A stretch of 64,000 nt of DNA from Branchiostoma floridae (lineage: Eukaryota > Chordata > Leptocardii > Amphioxiformes > Branchiostomatidae), in assembly GCF_000003815.2 (NCBI RefSeq), contig NC_049997.1:8491725-8555724 (forward strand), written 5' to 3'. Made by a program: the position numbers and the translations under genes. Of the stretch, positions 1 to 13,105 are shown piece after piece (positions within the stretch are counted from its first letter, which is position 1; every line of letters starts with the position of its first letter). The notes beneath the pieces were generated by a model that was not told the origin of the DNA, did not search any database, and saw only the letters and a program-made list of their open reading frames with translations.

Positions 1-4
1 ATAG

Positions 5-3000
5 GTGAGGGGACCGACGCTGCCAAGGTGACCATATCCGTGCGTTTGTGTCCCGCCATAAAAGATCAGAAGAAACGTCGACAGGACATTGCCTACACCA
101 TGGTTAGTTAGCTAAATATGAATGTAAAGACCCACATGTAGCTCTGCCAAAGAACAACTGTTATATTCTACGTCATATTCTTGTGGCTGTTGGAGTGGTT
201 GCAACCTATCTACATGTACTAGCTACATATACATCTGTGTCTATTTCAGAAAGAATCACAAGATATCGATAAATGTGAAAGATGTAAACAGGCCGTTCCG
301 AAAATAGTTCACTGGATTCCGTTCATGAATACTACATTATTTATACTCTACATTATCATCACGCTATATTGTTTGGTTGTTAATCTGTAGTATACTTCAT
401 TAAGAAAAAGAAGTCAAAGCCGACAGGGGCTATTTTCGAACGATCGCTAGATTTTGTCCGTTTCTGGTCTTTACAGGTTCATCTGTTGGGAGCTCGCATC
501 CGGGACATTCTGAACTTCATCGTCCGTGAGAAGCTGGGAGGGAAGCACCGCTTCGACCTGGATATCCGCTGTTCTCGCGAGAAGATGTGGGGCATTGTGG
601 GAAACTTCAATGACGTCACTTGGATACGCGAAGCTACGCGTGAGTTCACGAGATTTGTGATTTTTTATTTTTATTGTTGCTAACTTGCTACACTATGGGG
701 ACCCATGTTACCGGATACTAAACATATCAACAAACTTTTCGGTAGTACCGTCAACGAAGTGATCTTACATTTGCCTAGATCAACCGTTATATTAGAATCG
801 AGTTATCTTCTCTTAATGGTTTAATATTTGATTGCTTGTTTCCTTGTCTTCTAGACACCGTTGTTGATGGAATCTATCGGACGATCTACTTCACCGAGGA
901 CCGTTCTCTGAAAGTCCGTCTGGCCTGGGCGGACTCCAGCGACTACCTGTTCGTGTATGAAGGAGACAACAGCCCGGACTTTCTGCACTGCAAGTACTAC
1001 AGGGGCAGGGTAAGGAAGAACTTAGTTCTGACAAAAAATACATGCTCTTGGAAGTTTATTGAAATTAAGGTCGCTTGAATTGTGCACAATATATTCTTCC
1101 CAAAGCAACAAATTGCTTGGACTTTTACTTCACTTGGATCCACATGGATAATTATTTCTGTTAGCTCTAATTCTTTCTCTGGTCTTAAACATGAAGTACA
1201 GCAATACAATATCACAGGGCAGACGGGGAACTGCAGAACAATCACACTGAAATAATAATCATAAGCATACCTTAAAAAAGGCAGAAAATACAAGTTCATT
1301 TCAGCAGCTGCCCTGTCATGTGCTGTATTCCAATGATGAGGCATAGATAAAGTATTCCTTATAGTACACTGTTTTTCAGGTTTTGGCAGTTTGATTGAGT
1401 TTGTTGTTATCAACCATCATTGACTTGAAGGTGAGTTGGTTGTACAATGTCACAGTCATACCTTCAAGTACAGCCATGCCTTCAAGTACCAGAGCTACCA
1501 ACCTAGGATTGATGTGTTCAAAAATTCGTATTTTCCCAGAACTTTCGTAGAGTGGAATATGTTATCACCAAGCACAGTGGGGGCATCTTCTCTGGATAGT
1601 TTTAAAGAACGCTTACAGATAGATATGCAGAAGTTAGGTGTGACAAGTCGTTCAGTGTAATATAACCAGCTGCTGCCGCGCCGCGTGCCTGCAAAGCTGG
1701 TCTGTTACGACGAATGGCGGTTATACCGGCCACATCTATATAGATACAGATACAAATGTTTGTCGTTACTCCATCCACAGATTCAGTTCTTCGCTGTGAA
1801 CCCCAACAGGGTCCGTGTGACGTACGACTGCTCCTTCATCCCTGCCAGCGACAGTCCCATGGAAGAGTTCAAGACATGGTTCGTGGGAGCTCTCAGCAGC
1901 CGGATTGAGTGGCTCGAGGTTTGGAAACGATTTCTACATACATTGTACTACTTACATACAAAACAAGGCCTTTCCATTTCATTGTCCTGTGGAAAATAAA
2001 GCCTCAAAGACACTCTACGTTAAGCAATTTGACGAAAATATTTCTTCGTTTGTCTTGGATTCATTTCTTATGCGATTGTTGAATTTTCCGTATAGTCGGA
2101 AGACAACTTTATTTTACTTCACTGCTTACTTTGATTGCTGCTTCGATTTCGTATGAAACTTTAGCAGTTGCCTAATACCAGCTTATTCACTTGACAACTA
2201 TCGTTACCAGACAACCTTCAGCGAGCCAAAGCCAGGCGAGGGAGAACCCGCCGACACTGCTACGGGACCTCCCGCCTTCAAGAAGGGTGCGTACTCCACC
2301 GGTGCCCGTGGGGTCGTCAGGGGGCCTCTGGAGGATGTGTGGAAGGTCTTCCGGCCTTTCGGACGCGTGAGTGTTTGTTATTTGATCGTATTTTTCTGTA
2401 TCTTTCTGTATTCTTCTGCGAGTTGATGGTATAGTTTACATTCGTAAGACACGATAGCTACCAGCGGGCTCTTACACAGTTCTCTGTATGTATCTTTGAG
2501 TAAGCTATAGCTATCCATAACATAGAAACGGGAAAATAGAAGGAGGTTGACCCATTCTTATCTTTTTCTTATCAAATATCAAGACTGAACTTTTCGAATT
2601 AAAGTCCTCAAGACAATGCTACTAGTACTCTTATTTCTTGTCCCCGTGGGATTTAGTTCGCCAGTAGACGAAAGGGTGGAGAAGGAAGTGCACACCCTTC
2701 CTTCACCTCAAAAAGTCACGTGCAGGCCAGGCAGACGGGTCGCCTAACCCACCCTGTCTGCCCGACATTGTCTTCCAAGACAGATGGATGGCAACACAAG
2801 TAATCTCCCGAGCAGAACCATCAACGTCTAACTTCATTAGCTTTCATTGTCTTTCTTTGTCTAACCATTGTAAAACTACGCGGCACGCAGGAATGTATGG
2901 AGTACTGGAAGATCTATGACAGCATGGAGATCGAGGCACCCGGAATGGACGTAGCGGGCTGCATCCGGCTGTTTAAGACATCCAAAACGAAGAGGACAAT

Positions 3001-6000
3001 CCGCGAGAGGCTGGAATGGAGGGACGACGACAACCATGTTGAGGTGACTAAAACATCTTACGGAACTTTTGGTATTTAAAACTATGTAATTTCCAATTCA
3101 TGCTTACTGAGGTATCTGTTTAAGCATTCCGTATCTATCTTTCGCTTCTCTCTAGTACCACCGTATCTCTATCTCCTGTCTCTTTCTCTCTCTCTTTCTG
3201 TCTCTTTCTCTCAATCTCTCTCAATCCTTCTCTGTACATGAACAGAGAATGCCATTGAATTTTGTCCCCCCAAAAAAACATTTTCGTACCTGCAGATCTA
3301 CAGTCTGCTGTCCATGGATCCTCCCCCGCCGGTTGCTATGAGCAACACATACACTACCGTCACCATGACATCACGTAAGTACAAGAAACACAACTACAAC
3401 TGGTTCTATTATACACTGTTACACAAGAGATGTGCGAAAGAAATGCTGCACAAAGTCGAGTGTTTGTAATATACAGATTGACCGATCCAGACTAAGAATA
3501 AATCCATTGAGGTTGCCCGTACAGTCATTTCTCCACAGAACTCATCCAACCAATCAGCTAATAGTATGGCAGAGAAGATGACAATCAATGTAGCATTCTT
3601 TTTCTATTTTGATTTATTACCATCGAAAACAATTGACACAGCAAACTATATCTTTCGTAACTGTTTGGATATGGGCGAATTGTCTTATCACGGACGATAT
3701 AATTAGACGAGGTTGCAGAGATTTATCTTCTTTTCAGTTGGTGAGAAGGAGACCGAAGTGAAGTTCGAGTGCACCTTTGACGTCAGCGTGTCGTTTGCCG
3801 TGTCCCGTATCCAAGACAACCAGAAGGGAGCCTACATGGCGTGCATCAACGGACTCCAGCAGCTCTTCCACTCCGAGGTCGGGACGCTAGAGGTCGTTGT
3901 TGGGAGTGCCGCTGATCTGGCAAGGACTGACGGCTGGTGTAAGTACTCAACGTTACGTCAGCGACATGCTCTTGAAATAAGTAAAGTAAAACTGAATTGC
4001 AGTTCACTTTATGTATCCTAACTACACTGTAGTTAATCAATCGTAAATTCATTAAAGACATATTTCTGTCGTTAGGTAACACCAATAATATCTTTTAGAT
4101 TGTATGTCCCAAATGTTCTGTCATACGTAATTCACTGTGCACAAGGCTATCATATTACATACCGGAGTTAACGTCAATGGTAGCAAATTTAGATACATTA
4201 TGACATGTGATAACCTCTGCATGGTATACATTGTGTGAATATATTAAAGAATATCTAGCTGTTAGAAATCCCTCCAGTGATTGTAAAAGACCATTTTTAT
4301 CCAAAACTATCCACCCTTGTATGAAGTAGATTTGTCTCTTAGAAGTGTAGTTGCCGTAGATGCTATACTTTGTACCTTGTACAACTATTGCGTAATAAAG
4401 CTATATACATTAAATTTTTCTACGATTCTCAGTTGATGCTGACCCTTATGTGGTACTCGCTGTGAATGATGGGAAGCCTGTGACCACCAAGGTGTGCAGT
4501 TCTACCCAGAAACCCATCTGGGACGAGCGGTTTCAGCTGACTGTGACGTCACGGACCAGAAACATCATCTTTACTGTCCTGTAAGTCCGCCTTCTCACTC
4601 TACTAATTACTAACTGATACGTTGTTTTAATTATTCCGTAGAACAAAACCGTTGGCCCTTGTTTCTATAAAAAACCTACTGTCACCAACAACATTAACAG
4701 GAAAGTGCTTAATAATGTCAGAAAGGTTTTCAGCTTATGTCTATGTCTTAAGTATCTACTTTTGTCATTATGCCTCCAACCATCCATGGTAGTATGTCTC
4801 AGAAGAGAAAACTATTGTCTCAATGAGGCATAATAGAATACGTTTACATCATATGATTCGATGGCAATGAAACACACGGCACTCCATACACCAATGAAAA
4901 CCTGCAGCTGATGTAGTCTATTGATTTTATACACAGGGACCGTGACACAGTCGGACAGGACGACATTATGGGTACTGCTAACGTCAACCTGGACGAGCTG
5001 ACGTCAGGCAAGGAGAGGAAGATGACTCTGGACGTGCAAGGGGGAGGGACGCTGAACGTCAGGCTGTACCTGAAGATGCACGACAAGCCCAAGGAGCCGG
5101 AGGAGGGAGACAAGCTCATTACGTCACTCGCCATCCCGTTCCTGGCTCCCGTTGCTCAGAGCGAGCTAGACGCCATCAGGAACGAGTTCACCAACCTCAT
5201 CACGTCGTTCCTTGGACCAGGTATAGTTCCGAAGTTTTCAGATGAAATAAAGAAACAACAGATCAGTCAGGAAGAAAGTTTCACGTTCAAGAGTAGTTGA
5301 TAGTCATATTTTAGCCAATGGCATATATAATACAGCAATCAAGTAAGGGCTCTTGATTCATGATAATTTACGTTTGCTCAACAGAGACAAAATAATATAT
5401 CAAACTTCAAGCTGGAAACTGTTCTATTGTAAAAATTCATCGATAAAAAGTGCCAATGGGTTTTAAGAAGCAAAAATTCAATCAGATCAATGTTATTGGT
5501 TGTTCCATAGGCCAGAAGTATGAGCTGGAATACATGAAACGCCTGCGGACTCACCCTGACGTGCCGCTGGAGGAGTACCCGGCCTCCTGTGTTCCCATGC
5601 CGACACAGGAGATGTTCACTCCCCACAAAGTTGGCCGGCTCATGCAGCGTCTCATGGAGTTCATCGCCTCCCAGGTTATTCCTCCTGTTTTTTGGTAGCG
5701 AACAATAAAGATATTTATTGCATTACGACAGCCATAATACAAAGAATCAATGCTTTTTTGAAACCATTCTAATGAGTTACTGGATGGCCACAGTGCTAGT
5801 GACGAAAGATGCAAAATCACTTTACCCTCCAGGTTTGATGTTAACACCTTGCTTTTGACAGCAAGAGTATTAGGGAAGGTGACTGAATCGCAGGACTGTT
5901 GAATAGCACTGAGTACTGTATATTATGGTAATTTTCTGTTATCTCTTCATAATAGGCCCAGATCATGGTCCGCCTGGCCCAAGTCAAGGGCATCTGGGAT

Positions 6001-8794
6001 CCGTGGAAGGCCAACTTCAGCGGCTACCTTCCTGCCAACGAGAAGCTGATTGAAGAATGGCAGAAAGACGAGGAGTTCTGCCGCCAGTATCTCCAAGGTT
6101 AGTGACAACATTCCCTTGCCACCATAAATAAGAGGGATATGCAATTGCAAAAGAAGAAAATATTTCTCTGCTTTTGCTTTTATTCACACCAAATCTAATA
6201 AGGAAGTAAAATGGTATCACAGGGGGAAAAAAGTAACACAAGCTTCTCAAAATACGACAGAGAATTTAACTTTGAGGCACAATGTCAATGAGAATTCTCT
6301 TGGATGTCCATCAAAGGGTGAGGGTTATTTTCATTAAGATTAATTCGGCACATTATGGTGAAAAGACTGGTTTCTCTCAAATAAAAGCTTATCCAAAAGG
6401 AAAATCAATTGTCTTTTATCCTGTTCAACACCAGGCATCAACCCCATGCTGGTGACTTTGTGTAAGGACCAGAGCCGGATTCCAGCAGAGATGCTCGGTC
6501 TGAAAGGACAAGGCAAGACCACGCTGCAGCTCATGGAAGAGAACAGGCTCTTCATCGTGGACTACGCACCCATGCTCGGCGTTCCTGCTACTCCGGGAAA
6601 ATTCTTCTACGCGCCGATCGTGCTGATGTACAAGGAAGAGCTGGACGGTGGCAAGTCTCGTCTGAACATGCTCGGCATCCAGCTGACCAGGGACAAGGGT
6701 AAGACATATAAGAGAACTCAATTATCTTTCATTTTCTAAGAAAAGTTAACATTTTCAATATCATTAGGTTGTTGTGATGTGTGGAATGTCTCGGGAGCTA
6801 AATCCTGTGATTTTTTTTGTTAAAGGCATAAACGAAGTGTACTCCCCTGAAAGTGCTAAGACTCATCCCAACAAGTACATGTTCGCCAAGATGCACGTGG
6901 TGTCGGCTGACAACAACGTGCACCAGTTCCTGTACCATCTGGGCTACACCCATCTCGGTATGGAGCCGCTAGTGGTCGCCATGCACACCCACCTGCCACC
7001 AGACCACCCCATCCACCGCCTGCTGCTGCCCCACTTCAAGGACACCATCGGCATCAACTACCTGGCCCGCCACTCCCTGGTCTCCAGGATCTTCCCCATC
7101 ACCGACCCGATGTTCGCTACTTCCACCGTGGGAGGGCTCGTCATGTTCCTCAATGAGTGGCGCAAGTACAACTTCATGGACATGGCGTAAGTTTCCCTAT
7201 TTGATACTGAGCTTCAATCTGCCACTCTTAAACAACTGTCACTTTAAAACTTAGGACACATATTTACATTCTATATATCCATGACAGTTGACGATAGTAA
7301 ATGTCTTTTTGTTACCAAAGTTTAACCATTTTGATAACCCGTATCCTATCATTTTTATCAAGTTTCCCTGAAGAGCTGAAACGCCGTGGTTTTGATGAGG
7401 CCGGCACTGATGGACTGGAAGGCTACTTCTACCGTGATGACGGCTTCAAACTGTGGAACGTCTACAAGACGTACGTGACTGGGATGGTCGACCGTGCCTA
7501 CGCTGATGACCAAGCTGTGCAAGCTGACAAAGGTTCGCTGGAAAATATTTCAATAATCTAAATATAAGTTACTATGCTTTCCTTTTTAGTACAACGTTCT
7601 CATTGATATTGGGCAAATGTCTAAATAAGCACAACCATCACTCACAATATTAAGTACTTAGTGTTCAAACTGCAACTATTTTCAGCCCTTCAGGAATTCT
7701 GCAAGATGACCGAAGGTCCCGGACATCTTAATGGATTTCCTCGCGAGATTTCAACTAAGAAGCTGCTCATCGACTGCCTGACCAACATCATCTTCAACGT
7801 GAGCGCGCAGCACTCCGCCATCAACTTCCCACAGTATGACTACTACTCCTTCATACCCAACAGGTGAGAAGGTTATATGTTTTTTTCACGCCATGATAAA
7901 ATCGGGGAATCTAAACTCTAGAATTAACGCTTATTGTAAGGCTAAACTACTCAAGCTAATCGATGGGTATTAGGTGATTGCAAATGCTTCCTGTAACATT
8001 AGTAAAGTCCAAAACCTGTGTCGTGCAAGTGGGCTGCCGTAACTCTTAATGTGTGTAACTATTCCCCAGGCCTGCCCAGCTGTCGTCCCCAATGCCTGAC
8101 GGACCGAACGACATGTTGGAGTCCGCTGTACTGGAGGCCCTGCCTCCTGCACAGTTCACCGCTCTTCAGGTCCTCCTGTCCTACATGCTGTCCATGCCGT
8201 CACAGACTGCTATCACAGGGGTAAGACTGTACATTCGGTTATGATATGACTCTTTTTTTCAATGATGTGCCTATCATATTTGCAATAGTAGATAGTTCAA
8301 CTCCCATGTATATTCAGACACTGTACCTGTTGCAATTGTCGCGCAATAAAGTTCTATTCTATTCTATAAACGTTTCTTATCTATAACATTTGCTTTCATA
8401 ACATTTCTGAATGGCCCATATCCAAAAAAAAAGGTTGAACATTTTTGCTTCTACATATCATATAAGGAGCTGCGTATTGTAGCAAAGATGAATATTGAGC
8501 TTCCCAACCTTGTTTTAGTTTTATCATTGACACGGCTTGAAGCCCGTTTGCTTGGTGATGTCCATTCCTGTAATGATGAAGTGTACAGACGGACAGTTAT
8601 ATTAATTTATTGTGTGTCTCGCATAGGTGGAGGCCATGAAGGAAGTGTATCCTGAGGTCCATGAGAAGTTCCAGACACAGCTCCAGAACCTCTCCAAGGA
8701 GATCAAGGGTCGTAACGAGGGTCTGAAGGCGGAAGGGAAGGTCGCCTACACCTACCTGGACCCCGAGAACGTCGCCATGAGCATCGACATCTAA
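5..8794 (+). CDS. SRPBCC-SRPBCC-C2-lipoxygenase gene A (5' partial, exons 4-21)
   Basis: Exons by GT/AG and alignment to gene B: 5-102, 477-639, 855-1009, 1781-1918, 2211-2366, 2891-3043, 3296-3374, 3738-3938, 4433-4580, 4937-5220, 5511-5674, 5956-6097, 6435-6698, 6826-7186, 7363-7532, 7686-7863, 8070-8220, 8627-8794 (TAA). Exons 1-3 lie left of the window. Seen: the end of SRPBCC domain 1, SRPBCC 2 (exons 5-7), SRPBCC 3 (exons 8-11), C2 (exons 11-13, DADPY and DRD calcium loops intact) and the lipoxygenase domain (exons 14-21). The catalytic domain has HQFLYH iron ligands in exon 17, SAQHSAIN in exon 19 and a C-terminal SIDI. From the family, it should be a non-haem iron dioxygenase of polyunsaturated fatty acids; substrate and position of attack cannot be read. 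Oddities: exon 4 is one base short next to its acceptor (98 nt against 99 in B and D), which breaks the frame there unless it is an assembly error, and exon 17 carries a cluster of changes not seen in B or D. All other exons are open and in phase. Confidence 0.9.
1417..1760 (+). mobile_element. LINE 3' end fragment in gene A intron 6
   Basis: An open stretch ending at 1660 reads like the C-terminus of a non-LTR retrotransposon polyprotein (FKNSYFPRTFVEWN, then SSLDSFKERLQ). It is followed by a short 3'UTR (CCGCGCCGCGTGCC, GGCGGTTATACCGGC) and a GATACA microsatellite tail. It lies immediately before exon 7. The same piece sits in gene B intron 6, so it inserted before the duplication. Confidence 0.75.
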
Positions 8795-9866
8795 AGTGCT
8801 CCTACCGGCTGACTACCATCTCGCACAACAACATTCGAGATGTTGCCAAATGAATGCTAGCAATATCAGTGCTAGCAATATCTTACGACACCATTTCTTT
8901 TCAAGATACAAAGAAAAATACTTGGTAAAAGACAATGCTCAGCGTTAATCGATCAAACTGCATTATTTCGATTGATGCCACACATCTACTGCGTTTTAGA
9001 GTGTGTCTGGCACACAGATTAAAATGATCAGAGGGCATTTGTTAACGTTAGATTTGCGTAGATGTATTGTAGCTTGTGGTGGAAGATGCCACATTTCTTC
9101 TATTAACAGAATAACGCTTTGAAAAACTGCTGTTGTGTTTGCTTTTGGGTTAATAAACTGGTGAATGAAAATCGATATCTAAAGTGCTCCTACCAGCTGA
9201 TTACCATCTCGGACAACAACCTCCGAGATTTGTTTTAGCTTTTCTAAATTCACTATTACAATGTGAAATTACTTTTCAAGATACAAGGGAAATATTAGAT
9301 AAAACAATGCCCAGCGTTAATCAACCAAACTGCATTATTTCGATTGATGCCATACGTCTATTGCGCTTAAGAGTGTGTCTGGCACACAGATTGAAATGAT
9401 CAGAGGGCATTTGTTAACGTTAGATTTGCGTAGATGTATTGTAGCCCAAAGTTGTGGTGGAAGATGTCACATTTCTTCTATTAACAGAATAACGCTTTGA
9501 AAAACTGCTGTTGTGTTTGCTTTTGGGTTAATAAACTGGTGAATGAAAATCGACATCTAAAGTGCTCCTACCAGCTGATTACCATCTCGCACAACAACCT
9601 CCGAGATTTTTTTAGCTTTTCTAAATTCACTATTACATTGTGAAATTACTTTTTGAGATAGAAGGGAAATATTAGATTGAAATGATCAATTAGCACAAGT
9701 TGTACTTGTGGAGGGAAGACAGCAGAGGGCTTTTGTTAATGTTAGATTTGCGTAGATGTATTGTATCTTGTGGTGGGGGAAGCCACATTTTTAACATCAA
9801 CAGAATAACACCTTTAAAAACTACTGATGTGTTTGCTTTGGGGTCAATAAACTGGTGAATGAAAAT
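8783..9866 (+). repeat. Triplicated 3' end of gene A (stop codon plus 3'UTR, 3 units)
   Basis: Three head-to-tail units, 8783-9170, 9171-9548 and 9549-9866, each begin with the last coding bases (ATCGACATCTAA or close) and end in the polyadenylation context AATAAACTGGTGAATGAAAA. Poly(A) signals are at 9152-9157, 9530-9535 and 9846-9851. The first unit is the true gene end; the others are extra copies of the 3'UTR with a fossil of the terminal codons. The third unit has an internal deletion. Confidence 0.85.
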
Positions 9867-10921
9867 AAAGTGTGGCTCTATTCTGTACGTTCATAAAGAT
9901 TAGGCATACGTCATTATGTTGTAACCTAATACTAAATGACAATATTCACACACGATAAACGTTTAACTAGATAAGTCCCACAACCTCACACCTTCGCTGA
10001 ATGACATGCGTCTTCTTGAGTGAAGTATCAGAAGTATTTCCAATGATTTCATTTTACTGAAATTGCAACACTATTAGGCAAATAAGATCGTTTGCATACG
10101 TTGAGTCATGCGTTGGTCATCTTCTCTACCTAAATGGGAAAAACTCTACACAGTATGACCTCTATAGAATACACTCTGATACTATACCGGTTGAAGTCAA
10201 TCTATATAAAATTTACAACATAAGATATTGGACTCACCCAAATAATTGATGAATCGACTACAATCTCGATCTCTCATGGAATGGATAATTCACCACTTCT
10301 GTAAAGTCACGTTATGTAGATTGCCCACGTGACTCGGTGACCAGTGGATCATAAGTTGTGTTGGAAACAACAGTTGTACTATATCGAGAATATGTTGTCT
10401 TTGTTCAAAATAAAAAATACTAAATTGATAAGGAGCAAACCGCGAGTTGTCTATACGTTTTAGACAGTTGGCATATCGCCGAGTCCGGAACATGAAAGTG
10501 CTGAGCGTCCTGTATTCATTCCCACAGCAGGAAAGCGCCTTCAAACTGGGATTACTGAGAATCACGTTAGCAAACATGTACAGTACATCAGTCTTTTAGA
10601 CCTAATAATGAAGAAAATACGATCTTGTACAAACCTCTCAAAAACCTCCAAAGTACAACTGACTAATTTCCATTTCAATTTTCGGAACATTCCGTGAGAT
10701 TTTTTCATACTATACATTTTATGGTTTTATTAAAGGTTACACTCTTTTAAACTTTCTTGAATTTTTTCATGATGCGAAAGCGACATCAATCCATATAACA
10801 CGAAATTAATCTTTAAATTTGTACAAATATTTTCATTTCTATGGAACGCCATAATCCTCCCGGACACATCATCAAAATCGATCATTCTTGTTCATATTCA
10901 GTATGCCATATGCAAAGAATT
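9867..10921. repeat. Duplicated downstream flank of gene A
   Basis: This stretch aligns by eye with 35014-36266 downstream of gene B. Shared words are GTAACCTAATACTAAATGAC, GCAAACCGCGAGTTGTCTATACG, GCCCACGTGACTCG and TTCATATTCAGTATGCCATATGC. It shows that the A/B duplication reaches beyond the 3'UTRs. The CCACGTGACTC...CAGTGGATC part also occurs in gene B intron 2 (about 21905-22075), so that piece is a dispersed repeat. No gene is seen. Confidence 0.7.
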
Positions 10922-11068
10922 ATACGTGTATGCGTTTGTACATTGTGGTTACGTGTGGATGCGCCTGTGTACGTATTTTGGGTATGTGTCTGTTTAAATT
11001 TGCAGGCGTAAAAAAAAGTTTATAACTTATCACACAGTCTCATACCCATCCAGTATGCCTGTAAATGC

Positions 11069-11203
11069 TAATCTCCAATCAGATCCATGGTGGCGTAATA
11101 TAGTATCAAACCATAGGTGCCCATTTGACTCCCTTTGTCCGGCTACACTCCTTGGCCAGCTTTGATACTATCTTATAGCACCGTGGGATCTGCTTGGAGA
11201 TTA
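11069..11203. repeat. Foldback repeat in the A-B spacer
   Basis: TAATCTCCAATCAGATCC... and ...GGATCTGCTTGGAGATTA are inverted ends, with TAGTATCAAA / TTTGATACTA inside. A half copy is near 48545-48640 (AAGCAGATCCTACGATGGT, AGTATCAAGAGCTGGC). Confidence 0.55.
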
Positions 11204-12179
11204 TGTAAATCCCCGTTGTGTAATGTTAATGTGGTGTAATACATCATAAGTCCGCAAGGCGGCTCCTGGGACTTTGATTCTCGTGACACAGGGGCTGGGA
11301 AGAACACTCAGAATTCGGTGATAAAACATCAACTCCGAGATCTTCCGCGAACGATTATCTGACCCACTGCTCTTCTTTTTAACGTTTGTATACTAACTCT
11401 TAACCTGTGTGATCATACACAGATGTAGCCAGGGTCGTATTTCACAACACTGTCTGTCCTTTCTATGTGCTTCTGTTCGCCATAATGGGATTGCTGAGAA
11501 AGCAGGTATTCAGGTAGAAATGATGATAGCTGGAGGGAAAGCAGTGCGTTCGTGTAACCTCTATCGACATTTCTGGGTTATATAGTTATGAAAATTACTC
11601 TCAATTGTAAGTACAATGTAATGAATTGTGTTGTATTGTCTACTAAGACTATTGGAAAAAATCGGCCAAATACGGTCCGCAACCAAACGACTCTTCGTCC
11701 TACATATCGAATATTAAAGCAGACCTTGGGGTAGACTAGTCTTTTGTATATGTGCCAAGAACATATGTTGAAAATAATTGTCACCGTTTCCTAATAAAGA
11801 CATTGCCGCTTATGAAACACGTGGACACCTGTAACCCACACATGCTACATAACGCTTTTAGTTGTGTAGTTACACGGCTAAAGGCTAGTGTGCACGTTAC
11901 AAGTATGTCCGATGTACACACTCCTTTCACGCGAGTTAACTCAGTTATGTCGCCGAGACAACTCCATAATGCCGCACATCGACGCCAGAGTAAGGTTTGA
12001 GGTGTCAACGGTTCCTTTCAAAGTCAACGCAGTGTTGATGAAGCATTTTTGTGCGTCAGACAGGAGAGCTGGGCGCTGCTTTTTGCTAGTCTGACATTCA
12101 CTGTAAGTTCAGCTACTTTCGCGGTGGTTTTATTTCGCGGTGTATACGGTAAGACAGGTTTTCACCATGTCTAATATTA

Positions 12180-12356
12180 GAAAATTTATTGCCAAAGAGA
12201 GCTATTAAAACTTGAAGACAAGCTTCAAACTGCACAATATAATTCATTGGATGAACCAATTAAAAAAGACGAAATTAGACAAGCTATCTCTAACCTGAAA
12301 AACGGAAGAGCTTCAGGTGGTGACCGCATTCGTAATGAGATGTTAAAATGTTAAAA
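12180..12356 (+). mobile_element. LINE reverse-transcriptase fragment
   Basis: One frame reads EPIKKDEIRQAISNLKNGRA followed by SGGDRIRNEML, the hallmark start of the reverse-transcriptase domain in non-LTR elements (normally an IxxLKNGKAxGPDGI-type motif). It ends at a stop after NEMLKC. The surroundings are not recognisably part of the same element. Confidence 0.65.
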
Positions 12357-12827
12357 TATTGGCCGTTGAACAATTCTGCAGTACAATAGTTGCCACACAA
12401 ATGGCCTACTATTTGGCTGGAAGCGCCGTGGCTTTCGGTAATATCAAGCTTACCGAGGCTGATATCATCTATGGAGAGATAACTCGAGGAGCAAAATTGA
12501 AACGAGTGAAACGAGCAGTAATATCAGCCCAACTGAAGATGGGAGTTCTCACACTGGACAGAAAGGCCTCGGTGGCTTCCAGAGTCACTGCTCTAACGTC
12601 AAGAAAAAAAAAAAAAGAAAAAGAAATCAAACAAAGAAACATATCTGCGATGGAGAGGCCATCGCAAAATTGCCGCCAACCACAGCAAAAGATTTACAGT
12701 ATAATTCTCTGACCAAGTTTCCGTTCCATGCTGAGCTGAGACACACTCACTCCCGTCAGTTGATCCCTAATTCCGTACCTAACCAAGCAAACCAACGCTT
12801 TAAGAATATATCTACCGAAACCCACGT

Positions 12828-13105
12828 GTGGCTAGCAGTATATTACACACGAAAAGACTGATGGTACCGTGGCCGATATGTACAATGAACACCACACCTG
12901 TAAACCAGCTCAACACACATTAATTAATCAGAACGCGACTAGCAGTGATCTAACGCAAAAAGACTAGTAATACCGTGGCCGATGTGTACAATGAACACCA
13001 CACCTGTAAACCAGCTCAACACACCTCAATCGGTATGCGACTAGCAGTGATCTAACGCGAAAAGACTGATAATACCGTGGCCGAAATGTACAATTAACAC
13101 ACATG
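12828..13105. repeat. Tandem repeat of about 105 bp, 2-3 units
   Basis: The unit GAAAAGACTGATAATACCGTGG...CCAGCTCAACACAC...GCGACTAGCAGTGATCTAACGC recurs at about 12851, 12957 and 13058, the last copy incomplete. No coding content was recognised. Confidence 0.7.

Noticed and set aside
12359-12712. 117-codon open stretch after the LINE fragment
   Set aside because: It ends in a lysine-rich low-complexity run and matches no family I know; it is probably chance or degraded repeat.
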